NCBI GenBank assembly: GCA_947172415.1
Contig: OX359197.1
Location: 124,001-188,000 of the forward strand
Length of the DNA stretch: 64,000 bases
Origin: Chondrosia reniformis
Taxonomy: Eukaryota; Porifera; Demospongiae; Chondrillida; Chondrillidae
Direction: 5' to 3'
Shown: piece by piece, positions 23,964-36,225 of the stretch
Position numbering within the stretch: the first letter of the stretch is position 1
Layout: each line of letters begins with the position of its first letter
Program-made: the position numbers and the translations under genes
The notes under the pieces: generated by a model
Told to the model about the DNA's origin: nothing
The model's input: the letters and a program-made list of their open reading frames with translations, nothing else
The model's database searches: none

Positions 23964-26900
23964 TCAAAAGTCTTCCCTGGGAAGGTGTGGCAGTTCGACT
24001 GCACACACCCCCATAGGGTTGTTTTCCAAGTGACCATCCTTCCAAACCTAAAGCGAGGAAATCACATCACTAAAGCACCAGCTAAAAATAACAATTTGAT
24101 TTCAGCCATGTAATTTATCATTATATCTTTATAAATACGTGTACGTGAGGTGAAGGTGTACGTGAGGTGAAGGTGTACGTGAGGTGAAGGTGTGGATGAG
24201 GTGAAGGTGTGGATGAGGTGAAGGTGTGGATGAGGTGAAGGTGTGGATGAGGTGAAGGTGTACGTGAGGTGAAGGTGTACGTGAGGTGAAGGTGTACGAC
24301 CCAGTTACCTGATCATCAACATGACCGTTTGCATGCCTTCTTGTTCCTCTGCTTGCTTTTCTATTTCTATCCCAAGTGCCCACAAATTCAGTTCCTACAA
24401 TGGTCTGCTCTCTACCGGGTCCCCAGCGCATGCTGTACTTCCAGTCACCCTCGTAGGTCCCAAGGTAGCTATCCTCTCTCCCCTTGCCGTATCTCATTCC
24501 ATGAGCCCAGTCTCCCTCGTACTCCAGCACTTGAGTGCGGCTTTGTGGTCTCGACAAGTGTCCAACACCGTGAGGCTACACATGACAGTTTGGAGAGGTG
24601 GCGGATTAGAGAAGTGGTGGATTGGAGAGGTGGTGGAATGGAGAAGTGGTGGATTAGAGAGGTGGCGGATTGGGAAGGTGGTGGATTGGGAGAGGTGGCA
24701 GATTAGAGAGGTGGCAGATTAGAGAGGTGGCAGATTAGAGAGGTGGTGGATTGGGAGAGGTGGTGGAATGGAGAAGTGGTGATTAGAGAGGTGGTGGATT
24801 ACCTGGTCCATTGACCACTGTCCTCTATAGATGGTTCCGTTGTGATAGATCATCTCTCCCTCTCCATGTCTAAGACCTCCCTTCCACTCTCCATTGTAAG
24901 CCCCACCGTCCGGATACTTTCTGACACCTCTTCCCTCAGGGAAGCCATACTTCCAGAGGCCAACGTACTTGCCCCCTGCTGAATACTGCATCTCTCCTTC
25001 TCCGTGAATATGGCCTCCGAGGAAATTCCCTTTGTACCCATCACCATTGGCAAACTGTAACTTTCCCCATCCTTCTCTCTGAGTTGGCACAAGAGAGATA
25101 AATAATAAACTATAGAACTTAGGAACAGTTTCTTTGCCCTTTCTGAGTATTTAAAGGTAACATTTGTTAAACAGGTCTTTATTCACTTAAAAGACTGTCA
25201 CTACGTAATATCTTTCTCCAGAAGATTTTAATATTAAAAATGTCTTCAAACACTCTAAAGATGCACAAGGTAAGGTTGAGTCTACATTGGTCAGTTGTCA
25301 TAGCAACAAAGTACCAACTAGCTCTGTCATTGAGAAAATATTTACAAGAAACACAAAAAACAAGGTGTTGCTCGAGTGGTTGATTTAACAATATCTCTAA
25401 ATACAAGTTACTTGGGAAATAATGTGACACACTTGTCCATTGGAACATTACACTAATAATTCTAATTAGTTTGTAATTGGCATCTAACAACTGACTACAT
25501 CGTTCCATATCTGTACAATAACAGCACTGGGCTGTTAATAACTCCTTAAAAATAACAGCCCAATTCAATATATTTTTCTCTGGCTATGATTTCTTAAAAT
25601 AGTAACACATGATTCCTACGTATATACTCATGTATTGCAAATTTATCTTTGAACCTAAAACTCTTAGATGTTAAGGTTATATCAGTCTTAAGAGTAGAAG
25701 CCTAGGGCTTTTAATTAGTAGCCCTTCATAGGGCTCTTATTACTTACTCTATTCTCTTTCCAAGGCCCAGCATAGATTGAGCCATCAATGTATTTCATAG
25801 TACCCTCGCCACTCTTCAAATCTTTGTCCCATTTTCCATCATAGACAGATCCATCAGTATACTGGAACTTGCCATGCCCATGTCGCTATGGTAACCAGAA
25901 TATAACAAAAGGTCAACTGGGTGTGCCGATCAATGAATATTTCAAGTAACCAATCTCCTTACTAGTCCGCATCTCAAGTCTCCCTCGTATTCTCCTTCAT
26001 GCTTATAGTTCATGACTCCGTTACCATGGATGATACCCATTTTGAAGTCACCTTGGTACACATTCCCATTTGAAAACACCATAGTTCCATTCCCATTCAT
26101 CTAAAATCAGAATAGGAACAGAAATGTAATACATAACTGTTAGGTTTCTCCAAACTGTAACTTCTCTCACTTCAAGGACACAGTGGTGGTGGAGGTATTT
26201 GGAATGATCACACCCAATAAATAGCAATTAAAGTTAATTAATCTCATAAAAATAACAGAGAGTAGGTCAGGCTTGATAAAATTGGCAACTTAGCGCTCCT
26301 TTTCACCTTTCAACCTCCTTTGTGATGGTAGAGCACTAGCAGGATGTCCCGTGGTACTCTACAAACGCATCACACTTAAAGGTGACAAAGATTGAACTGA
26401 TGAGGGGACCCCGCCCACTTGTACCAACAACTCACTAGTGACCCCGCCCACTTGCGACCCCTCCCACTTGTACCAACAACTCACTAGTGACCCCTCCCAC
26501 TTGTACCAACAACTCACTAGTGACCCCTCCCACTTGTACCAACAACTCACTAGTGACCCCGCCCACTTGTACCAACAACTCACTAGTGACCCCGCCCACT
26601 TGTACCAACAACTCACTAGTGACCCCACCCACTTGTACCAACAACTCACTAGTGACCCCTCCCATTTTCCAGTGTACTGAAGTCCGTTCACACAAACAAG
26701 CTTCCCATCTCCCGTGATGTGTCCTTCATTGAAAGTTCCTTCAAACCTGTCACCATTAGAGTACTCAATCACGGCCTACAAAATTGAGTATCTTAATCAA
26801 ACAGGAGCTTCATTTAAAGCAGTAAATTATAAGCTTCATAAGCCTATGAATAGTTATTGAAACACTTATTAAAGTGATTACATGTGGTCACAGAGTACAA

Positions 26901-29900
26901 CAAATGTGAATACTCTACAGTAGTAAGTCCCTGGTGTAGTCTGCCTTGCTCAGGAGACGTGGGGCAGACACAGGTGATCTCACCTTTCCGTGTTTAACTC
27001 CTTCCTTCCACTCTCCCTTGTACACATCTTCATTTATGTATCTCAACTCTCCATATCCTTCTACATTAGGGACAATTTATACACATACATGTGCACTGGA
27101 ACAGTACGTATGTAGAAACAGAGACTATAATTTCAATGACACAGAGTAGACTTTTCTAATTAAAAAACATTAAGTCACAAATACTAGAATTACATGTGAA
27201 TTGATATGTAGAAACTTTAAACTAATAAAATTACAAAGTGCACCTCATGCAATAGTACCTGTACATTTAATTAGAGGATCTTACCCTGTAGGTCCAGCTT
27301 CCATGCCCCTTTGTATACTTCTCCAGTGTTGTACTTTAGCTCACCTTGGCCACACCTCTCATCCTCAACCCAATTACCCTAGGGGCATACCCATTGCAGA
27401 AGAGTGGTTAGTCTTTATACAACAATAATTGTCATGGCAACAGAGTGTTTTATATACATACGTAGGTATTATATAGTGTATAAAATATTGCAAGATGAAA
27501 TCTACTTCAGTTAGGAAAATATTCACAAAAAGTGAAAATTGTTTTATTTGTTATCTTCCACAACAGGTGCTGCAACTAGTAAAGTATTACAACAAACAAT
27601 CCTTATCACTTCATATGTTCACATGTATCAGTATGTACAATATCATTAGATATGAAACTCAATACATGCATCATTGTACAGTAGGCATTCTCACAGAGAA
27701 TAGGGGAGACTTGCACATTTGAGTATTGCAATACAATATGAGCCAATGCTATTTAAATGTTGTGGCAGTAAAGTTGTAACATGACTACTTGAAGCAAATT
27801 CACTTAGCACCTTTTCAAAGAAGTTCAGCTTCAGGGAGTTTAATATTACAATCAGCTGTAGTCGTTATTAGTTTAATTGTATGCACTTCAAACCTATTAA
27901 AACATGCAAATGTGTATTGTATATGCTGAGAGACACTTTACGGAACTAATTTATAAACAAGTAGCACCTCATCTTGTGAGAGGGTATATTGTAAACAAGT
28001 AGCACCTCATCTTGTGAGAGGGTATATTGTAAACAAGTAGCACCTCATATTGTGAGAGGGTATATTGTAAACAAGTAGCACCTCATCTTGTGAGAGGGTA
28101 TATTGTAAACAAATACTGGTTGTGCAGTGTAGAATTATTTCCAAAAAAAATTCTTTTCTTCTCTAATACAAGTATTTTGATTTCAAAATACAATTGTCTT
28201 GTTATTAGAAGATTAGCAAATATAGTATGATATATAGTATCAGTAGTTATGTAGTACAGCTAGTCTCACCTTGTATATGGTTTTGTCTGGCCATGTCATC
28301 TCTCCGTAACCGTGTCTCCTTCCGTCACAGAAGTGTCCTCTGTACTTGCTGCCATCTGGGTAGTAGTACACCCCATATCTGATCACTGAGGGGGAGGGGC
28401 AGGGGAGGGGCAGGGGAGAGGTTAATGGTAAATTTAAAGGAAAGAGAAATGCAAGGTATGTATGCATATAACTGCACAGTTATGCCATCATGTGGTAGAG
28501 TTGCATCAGAACTCACTTGTGTCAATGCTGGTATTGTTTTCATCACTTCTTGTTTTGTTTGTGTTACTGGACATTTGAAGGAATGCAGTTATTGTGTCTT
28601 TTAGAGCCGTCAGCCAGAGCTTCTTCTCATTTGAATTTTGTGTGTAAATACGATATGGTCTGGAAGGAGTGTACAGCTCTATAGCAACCTCATTCACTAT
28701 TGGGAGGGAGAGAGAGAGGAGAGGGGGAGAAGAGAGGGGGAGAGAGAGGAGAGGGAGAGGGGAGAGGAGAGGGAGAAAGGAGACAATGATTAAGCAGGTT
28801 ACACATAGAGAGGGTACTTTCCCTGGGTAAGGCCCTAATTCAAATATTTAACTTCATTATTAAATCAACTAAATCTGGATGGACTTACAAGTTAGAGGGT
28901 CCATGTCCTCCAAGTCTGATATCCAAACGGTCTCCAATGGCAACTGAAGCTCTACTGTGCTCTTTGAACTGTCACCAAGTGCAAATACCAGCAAATCATG
29001 GAAGAGCAGGCACTGTAGGGATGGGTGGGGTCTAGTGAGGGGCGGGGTCTAGTGCGGGGTGGGGTCTAGTGAGGGGCGGGGTCTAGTGAGGGGCGGGGTC
29101 TAGTGAGGGTGGGGTCTAGTGAGGGGCGGGGTCTAGTGAGGGGTGTGGTCTTGTGAGGGGAGGGTCTAGTGAGGGGTGGGGTCTAGTGAGGGGTGGGGTC
29201 TAGTGAGGGGTGGGGTCTAGTGAGGGATGTGGTCTTGTGAGGGGAGGGTCTAGTGAGGGCGGGGTCTAGTGAGGGGTCATTGAGATGGCAGATTTAGTAA
29301 TGGATAAAGTGGGGCTAGCACAACAAGCAAATGATATCAAGGAATTGCTGAAAAGACGAGGAGAACTGTCTTTTCTTGAATGAGAGCTCACTCTATATAA
29401 CTTTTTGATACTTTTAAGATAGACTTGTCCTTCCTTCAGTAGTACTCTGTCTGCAGAGGCTAAGTCCTAATAAGGAGATGGTTGGTATGTAGGTCTCAAT
29501 CATAAATCAGTTAAAAGTTGTTGCACAACACTTATATATTGTTGCACAATACTTACTGTTGTGCAACACTTAGTGACTGTTGCACAATACTTACTGATAA
29601 TCCACTGACTTTATTTCTCAATTGTATAATCTTCTGTTTACTCTGTGACTCCTTCAACTGTTGATCAATGTAGTCAGCCAGTTCGTTCTGGAGAGAGAAC
29701 AGGACAGAATAGTACAGTGTGTGTAAGAGCCATCTCTTTGATATAAGGAAAAAAATGAAAAATACAATCAGAAGAAATGAAGTGAAATTACTTTACTTTA
29801 GCCATATGTAATCACTACACCTATGAATGTACTTAAAAAGGGAGGACTGAAATACAAAATGTCATCTTTAACTTTACCATGATCTCCTTTGCTCGTATCA

Positions 29901-32900
29901 GCTGCTGATAGTCTGGATGGTCCTCCGGAGTGCACTCCAACACATCCTATACAGGGAAGGGCAGATATGTAACTTTGGACACACCCCTCCCTTATATTGC
30001 CATACCCTCCCTTATATTGCCATACCCTCCCTTATATTGCCACACCCTCCCTTATATTGCCACACCCTCCCTTATATTGCCATACCCTCCCTTATATTGC
30101 CACACCCTCCCTTATATTGCCACACCCTCCCTCATATTGCCACACCCTCCCTTATATTGCCACACTCCTCCCTTATATTGCCACACCCTCCCTTATATTG
30201 CCACACCCTCCCTTATATTGTCACACCCTCCCTTATATTGCCACACCCTCCCTTATATTGCCACACCCTCCCTTATATTGTCACACCCTCCCTTATATTG
30301 CCACACTCCTCCCTTATATTGCCACACTCCTCCCTTATATTGCCACACCTCCCTTATATTGCCACACCCTCCTTTATATTGCCACACCCTCCCTAGGACC
30401 CCACCCACCTTAAGCAGCAGTATGTATCTGGGTATTCTCTGTACAGGAGTGATGAGGTAGGAAGTGAGTGTTAGACCTGGAGTGACTTTGGGGCTGGCCA
30501 GACACTGTTGGATGAGAGAGTCAAACTCCTTCTTACGTTTCATTTTCTGAAGGACAATCTGGAATGGGAATAGGAATGGGAATTAAATGGGTTTCATTAG
30601 AGATGTTTAATTTATAATACGAGTAGTAACACAATGTTAGCAAGACTCTTCAGTCTTGGAAGTATTATCTTTAAGATGTTTATCCATTAGGATACACTTG
30701 ATACATTTAGAGATACTGAACATTCAGTGAAACACAATGACATCTTTAGACACATAAAAAAGACAGACTATCTCAAATAAAAGTTACTAGCAGTGAGTAT
30801 TTAGTCTAAGAAACTGTATATTCAGTATATCCTCAGTCTTATAAGTCATACTAACCAGGTCTATAGGAAAATGGTGCATTAGATTATTCTTGTATACAGT
30901 AACCAAATTATACGTAACCAATAGCAACCCACTTGTTCTGCAGAGTCGTAATTGTTACAGTAAACTGCATATATACTCTTGTGCTGGTGGTCAAACTGAA
31001 GAAACAGACACAATATATTACTATATATATTTATAAGAGCCCACGGGCTACAATCTTAACCTTTGATATGAATATATCTCCAATGCACTCCTCATCATTC
31101 CAACTCGACAGCCTCTGATGGAGAGATGAGAGCACCTCGAGGTTGAAGGAGAGGATCCTGGGAAAGGAAATAGTTACAGAGCAACTATTAGCATTAATTT
31201 TCATTTTCAAAATTTTCATGTCATATAAGTTAATGAAAACAATTAAGAATTTTTAAAATTCTTCTTCCTGGAGTAATATCCAAACAATTATGATAAGACT
31301 TCTCTTATGCACATTTTTGTGACCTCATAATTTAATTCATAGGTTGCTAACGATATTCATGAATATGTGATACCTACGTATAGGGTGCCTAGTGACACTT
31401 AAAAAGTACTACTTTTAGTACTAGCCTATCGAATCTGAAGAAAGGCATAATGTATCTCCTTGATATCCTACTAGTCCTATTGTGGCTAATATCAGTTGGA
31501 AGGTGGTTAGTAGAACTAGTAATCATTGAACTAGTGGAGGCTACAGTGAGGATGGAGACTGGAAGTGTGGACACTGCAGGTGGAGGAGGTGAGGAGGGAG
31601 CTCTTGTGAGAGGTGGAGGAGGTGAGGAGGGAGCACCTGTGAGAGGTGGAGGAGGTGAGGAGGGAGCTCCTGTGAGAGGTGGAGGAGGTGAGGAGGGAGC
31701 TCCTGTGAGAGGTGGAGGAGGTGAGGAGGGAGCTCTTGTGAGAGGTGGAGGAGGTGAGGAGGGAGCTCCTGTGAGAGGTGAAGGAGGTGAGGAGGGAGCT
31801 CTTGTTGAAGAAGACAACCAGGCCGGTCCCTCAGAGTTGGAAACAGGCACTACACTAAGAGCCATACCTCCTCCAGTGCTATACAGAGAAGTGTACATCA
31901 ACAGTTGGTTAGTGGAGGAGCCATATGCTGTATTATGCCTACCAGTTGCAGTGCCAGTTAGAAGGTTCAGAGAAGAGGAGAAGGCAGAATTAGTTACTGG
32001 CAGAGAGACAAGATTTGGAAGATTTGATTAATTATTAATTGCTTTTCAACTGCTACTATATTATTCATATGCTACTAACATATAACTTTACTTCATTATA
32101 AAATATATAACCAATTATAATATGTGTACTTACGTGTTAACATTGGCAAATATTGAGTCCACTTCAGATTGTGAGAGAAGATTTAACATTGGCTTCTTAA
32201 ATACCTACAAACAGTATAGAGTTGAGTGGTATAATGTATTTCAAAAAACAGCAAATAGACTGCCACTCCAAAAGTTGTAATATTAGAACATACCTTCTCA
32301 AGGTCAAATATTCAAATCACATTTGAAAGGACCAGTGGAAAGGGTGTTTATTTATGGTGAGAATTTGGTCATCTAATATTAATCAATTGTTAGATATACT
32401 ATAGGACTAGCATCAGCTGACTCACATCGATGAGGACTTCCAGTGAATTGACGTATGTGTACTCTGTCTTGTATATCTCTTGTACAATGTTGTTTCTCTT
32501 TCCTCCCGGGAACCCTTCCAGTGTTCTTGGGAGTGCAGCAGCAGTCTTGACCTTCAGTTGACCGGCATCCTCCTAACATGAAGTATGTAAGTGTATCAAC
32601 TGGTATGTAAGTATGTACATACCATATGAAAGAGTAAAGATTGGGAATTATGACATATACCTTTTTAACATTTAATTCAACATATATACAAATGTCCAGT
32701 ACCAGCCCAAGTTCGCATTCTTTTACATTCTTTTAAAGTTTACTGAAACTCAAATCAATCAAAAGGTTCTATACGTACACACATATATGGATATGGAGTT
32801 ACGTAACGTTCCAATATTATTAAATAGTATGTACAACCCACTAATGGCCTTAACCACAATGTTTACTTAAACTCAAATCAATAGGTGTCAAAAGATTCAA

Positions 32901-35347
32901 TAAGATCTGCATGGTCTCTTTAATAGGACATTGGAGTACCATAAATATGTTGCAGACGTATATACATTGCTGCAAGAGATCTTATCTGGATCACGTGCAT
33001 ACGTATATTAGCAATGCAGAAGAGATTGGATAGTCTACTGTACTCACCTCTGGTGAAGTGTTCAGCACGACAAACTCTCCCTCCTCCTCCTCGAGAGTCT
33101 CAGTTGAACCTCTTCTCTCTGCAAACCCTTCACTAAACTCAAACCCTCTGCCCGGAGTGCCCGGAGTGGAGATTAAGCTGAATGCACTTATTCTCTTATC
33201 TTTGGACACAACTCCTCCGTCTTTAGAATGCTTCTTGATGGACAAGGGCTTCGCTTTGCTAGACAACACTGTGGTTCTTGTTATTGGGGGAGACCCCTTT
33301 GGGAGGACGGGGGAACTCCCTGGCTCAATTTTCAGCTCTGAGAGGGAGTAAGAGGGGGCGGGGCCAGTTGAGAGGTTGGTACAGTCATTTAGTGAACTGG
33401 AAGAGGAGGAGAGATCTTTGGCAAGACTGCCCTTGAGGGACCCTGGGGAGGGTGAGTTGGCCCTAATCTGGGAAGGGCTGCCCTTGAGGGACCCTGGGGA
33501 GGGTGAGTTGGCCCTAATCTGGGAGGGGCTGCCCTTAAGGGACCCTGGGGAGGGTGAGTTGGCCCTAATCTGGGAGGGGCTGCCCTTAAGGGACCCTGGG
33601 GAGGGTGAGTTGGCCCTAATCTGGGAGGGACTGCCCTTTGGTGAGTAACTGGAGTGGGTTTTGACTTTAATTTTAGGAGAGATGGATGAGTGGGCGGGGC
33701 CTTCACTTTTGGGTGTGGCAGCATTTGAATGATCTGTAGATTTTCCCTAAAATCAAAGGAATACAAAAGCACACATCATTACACATAAAAACTAGAATTA
33801 GAAATGCAACACATTCAGAGTGAAATGGTTCTTTAATAATTATTTCATGTAGTTAAATAATCTTTGCCAGATATTTCTATTCCAAGTCTTCTTCAGAAAC
33901 CTTTCCGTGACACGTTAATAGTTAGAATTAATTATGCTATTATTATTCTATATTAGAACTATTCACAAAAACTTCTGTGTATCTAGGAGGATGCATAACG
34001 ATTCTTATTCTACGATTACACTAGCCCAAAATTTAATTTGAAGCATGTTCAATTTTGGCTGGTGTAATTGTAGAATAATTTTATAAATATTGGCATAAAT
34101 ACATAAACGGTGTATAAATAATGAAAGAGTTAAAGTTTTATTATTTGTGGACCGTGAAACATTACTATCATTGCAAGGATTAGAATAGTATTTGATCATA
34201 GAATAACTCAAAACTACTGGAAAGATATTGGGATTGAAGTCAAAAGTTAAACTGTGCTTCCTTAAAAAAACATGGAACACTTCAAAATAAAAATGTTTTC
34301 ATAAACATTTTCAAAACGTGTCATCACTTGCACACAAAAACGTTATTAGAGCATACGAATATATAAATAGAAGAATATATACCTTATATGAAATCTGCCT
34401 CCAATGTTACTATTCTCACATATGTATGTTGCTAAGCATGCGTATGCACATAGAGTTCTAAATATATAATTATAGTTGAATAGCACAGTAAATAGACTAG
34501 CACATTCACCTCACATTCACTAGCAACAATCAGTTTCAAACTAGTGGTTTAAGCAAGAAGTTAAGGAGCACTCGTTTTAAAAAGCTAGAAATTTTATGGA
34601 CAGATTCTTTAAAAATACATGAGAACAAACCAAACGGGACTATATAGCAACATAGCTTGACAGAATTTACATACATAAAATTTTAAACCTACTATACTTT
34701 AAATGTTGCATATAAAATTTAAAACTTTAAATTTAAAACTGCTTTTAATACTGCATATAGTTTTACTTCTTTAAATTCCTTGTACGTATAGGTGCGTATA
34801 ATTTATAAGGAGAGATAATGAAACGATCGAGAAAAGTAAACTCGTACTATTTAACTCATTTAATTTAATTTCGTCTGATTCCTTAATTAACAGTACACTA
34901 CTTTAGGTCTAAATTGGCAGTTCCTCATTCATACTTAAAGCAGGGAGGTAGAATGGTATGACAAGACTTTAAAGTTTTCATAACTACATCGCTTACCGGC
35001 TCTTGGTTGGCCGATTCGACTGTATTAAGCACTGCCGCTTCTGACGACGCTGCCGACATACCATTCGCTGTTGACTTGATGTTATTAGTGACTTTCGTAT
35101 CGTTTTCCTTTTCAGTATCGACGAGGCAGATGGGCGGGCGCATCTTTGGTACTCTAATGGGCTGATTCGGTTCGCCATTACTAACAACTTTAGAAGTCGC
35201 TGTTGGAGTTGCGCTTGGAGGATCTGGTTCCTTGTTGGGAATGGGAGGGCGAATGTTACTTTCATAGCTACGGACGGCGTTCTGAACCATGTTCATCTTG
35301 CGTCGTGCAATCTCGGCTGCTGATATCATATCATCTGGCTGATCCAT
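23964..35347 (-). CDS. Rho guanine-nucleotide exchange factor with DH, PH and C-terminal MORN repeats
   Basis: 21 exons, minus strand: 35347-34997, 33746-33048, 32572-32426, 32204-32134, 31157-31061, 30995-30933, 30558-30409, 29946-29878, 29687-29595, 29466-29392, 29012-28889, 28696-28517, 28385-28270, 27378-27285, 27060-26984, 26775-26650, 26100-25963, 25885-25748, 25078-24803, 24575-24309, 24047-23964; 1144 codons. Residues 1-350 are disordered with a 17-residue repeat (GSLKGSPSQIRANSPSP). The DH domain (about 365-575) has NNIVQEIYKTEYTYVNSLEV, VFKKPMLNLL and the CR3 signature TPVQRIPRYILLLK. The PH domain (about 590-705) has LLKEGQVYLKSIKKLYR, CLLFHDLLVFAL and a Trp in the last helix (KKLWLTALKDTI). 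About 12-14 MORN repeats follow, such as YPDGSKYRGHFCDGRRHGYG. DH-PH activates Rho-family GTPases; MORN repeats often tether to membrane or cytoskeleton. Alsin (ALS2) also has DH-PH-MORN but adds RCC1 and VPS9, both absent here. GTPase specificity unknown. Confidence 0.9.
24125..24300. repeat. 17-bp minisatellite after a splice donor
   Basis: Unit gtgtacgtgaggtgaag (gtggatgaggtgaaggt variant), about 10 copies. On the minus strand it starts about 12 bases after the donor of exon 24575-24309. Confidence 0.92.
24590..24800. repeat. 16-bp minisatellite after a splice donor (same unit as 8488-8622)
   Basis: Units such as gaggtggtggattgga and gaggtggcagattaga. On the minus strand it begins about 5 bases into the intron after exon 25078-24803. 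Confidence 0.92.
26396..26660 (-). repeat. 33-bp minisatellite that repeats a functional 5' splice site
   Basis: Seven copies of CTA/GTGAGT context on the minus strand within units of gggtcactagtgagttgttg plus gtacaagtgggag. The first copy met in transcription is the donor that joins exon 26775-26650 to 26100-25963 and keeps the MORN pattern (YTGKWEGSL then MNGNGTMVF). Six units are 33 bp; the lowest spacing is larger because of a shortened neighbour. Confidence 0.9.
27955..28115. repeat. 38-bp tandem repeat, 4 copies
   Basis: Unit around aacaagtagcacctcatctt then gtgagagggtatattgta, inside a RhoGEF-MORN intron. Confidence 0.9.
29018..29280. repeat. 17-bp minisatellite before a splice acceptor
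   Basis: Unit ggggtctagtgaggggt with several indels. On the minus strand its pyrimidine-rich copy runs up to about 10 bases from the acceptor of exon 29012-28889. Confidence 0.9.
29985..30398. repeat. 20-bp minisatellite after a splice donor
   Basis: Unit cacaccctcccttatattgc, about 20 copies. On the minus strand it starts about 12-15 bases after the donor of exon 30558-30409. Confidence 0.95.
31450..32031 (+). CDS. Possible nested intronless gene (193-codon frame) within a RhoGEF intron
   Basis: An open frame on the opposite strand of the intron between exons 32204-32134 and 31157-31061. It starts with a hydrophobic stretch (MYLLDILLVLLWLISVGRWL), passes through a 33-bp repeat read as GGGGEEGAPVR and ends in a non-repetitive segment (INSWLVEEPYAVLCLPVAVP). 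The unique flanks on both sides of the repeat are unlike the pure-repeat artefacts elsewhere. No family recognised. A minus-strand frame of similar length also crosses the repeat, so this may be chance. Confidence 0.28.
   Translation: MYLLDILLVLLWLISVGRWLVELVIIELVEATVRMETGSVDTAGGGGEEGALVRGGGGEEGAPVRGGGGEEGAPVRGGGGEEGAPVRGGGGEEGALVRGGGGEEGAPVRGEGGEEGALVEEDNQAGPSELETGTTLRAIPPPVLYREVYINSWLVEEPYAVLCLPVAVPVRRFREEEKAELVTGRETRFGRFD
31572..31805. repeat. 33-bp minisatellite
   Basis: Unit ggtggaggaggtgaggaggg plus agctcctgtgaga, about 7 copies, in the RhoGEF-MORN intron and within the nested plus-strand frame. Confidence 0.93.
33415..33640 (-). repeat. 51-bp coding minisatellite
   Basis: About 4-5 units inside exon 33746-33048 of the RhoGEF, each encoding 17 residues (GSLKGSPSQIRANSPSP). 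The repeat lies in the disordered Ser/Pro-rich N-terminus. Confidence 0.93.
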
Positions 35348-35540
35348 GGATCCCAAATCGATTGGTCGATTTAAACGAGACCTTATGTTGCTTTAACTAC
35401 GTTTCGTACTCCTATGGATCATGAAAGTTTACTACTATCGGTAGCCATATTGTGGGCGTTACCTTTTTGTTGTTATTAACTTTTGTTAATTGTGCAAATG
35501 GCGTGACAGTTAATCTGATGAACACCTCCTCTTGAGGAAC
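35348..35540. promoter_or_regulatory. Bidirectional promoter between RhoGEF-MORN and TIMM29
   Basis: Only 193 bases separate the two divergent start codons, so both transcripts must start within or beyond this interval. No clear TATA box seen. Confidence 0.55.
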
Positions 35541-36107
35541 ATGTCAGCACTCTCTCGGCTAATTGGGAACGTGACATTGTCAAAGAAGGCGAGTCAACGT
35601 CTCTCAAGATGGAGTTCCCCTCTAGTGAACATATTGAAAGATTATCATGACACATTAACTGACGTGAGAAAGTTTATAAAAGCGCATCCTTATCGATTTT
35701 CCGTTTATAGTGGCTTAATGGGAGTACTATGCTACCTTTGGACCACCAGACCGCGTTACGGGAGCTACGTGGACGAGTTGCTGGTGTACTGTAACCAGCT
35801 ATCACAGACACCTGATTCGATAAGGAGCGGGCGCTCAGAAACAGAGCTTAGCAAATTGATGGATTTGCAGGCTCAAAATAAACTGATATACGTCAATTTG
35901 GGAATAGTATCTCTTATTATGGAGAGTAGAAGGTTTTCAGATGTTAAGCGCTATCAAGAAACCTCTCCTTATATAGTATCGCCTTGGTGGACAGTGCATA
36001 GAAACATTTTAGATGTTGGTGTGTTAGGAAGATGGATATACCTGGGTAAACATATGAAGGATTTTGATATCAGCGATGACGAGTGGATAGACATCGGACG
36101 AAAATAG
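35541..36107 (+). CDS. TIMM29: Mitochondrial inner-membrane import subunit Tim29
   Basis: Single-exon frame of 188 residues starting MSALSRLIGN (the first ATG in frame). Tim29 is a TIM22-complex subunit that helps insert carrier proteins into the mitochondrial inner membrane. Diagnostic match to the metazoan family is the block YVNLGIVSLIMESRRF, then LDVGVLGRWIYLGKHMKDFD and DISDDEW, equivalent to human YVNLGLCSL, LDVGFVGRW and DINDDEF. The N-terminus is basic and Ser-rich, as in a matrix-targeting signal, followed by a membrane segment near residues 55-72 (FSVYSGLMGVLCYLW). The C-terminal extension of the human protein is missing, so the sponge protein is shorter. Divergent from the RhoGEF-MORN gene. 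Confidence 0.85.
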   Translation: MSALSRLIGNVTLSKKASQRLSRWSSPLVNILKDYHDTLTDVRKFIKAHPYRFSVYSGLMGVLCYLWTTRPRYGSYVDELLVYCNQLSQTPDSIRSGRSETELSKLMDLQAQNKLIYVNLGIVSLIMESRRFSDVKRYQETSPYIVSPWWTVHRNILDVGVLGRWIYLGKHMKDFDISDDEWIDIGRK

Positions 36108-36225
36108 ACACAGATTTATCATTTGGTTGTATTTTGTCTTTATGTGTACAAATTAAGAGCGGAAGGGATTACAGTTGCGTGGGTAGATTGGGATGTAGCG
36201 AATTGTCTAAAAGTCATAATTAAGA

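Noticed and set aside
29917-30460. LPYIATPSLIL proline-rich frames
   Set aside because: 20-bp intronic minisatellite; the RhoGEF exons on the other strand explain the locus.
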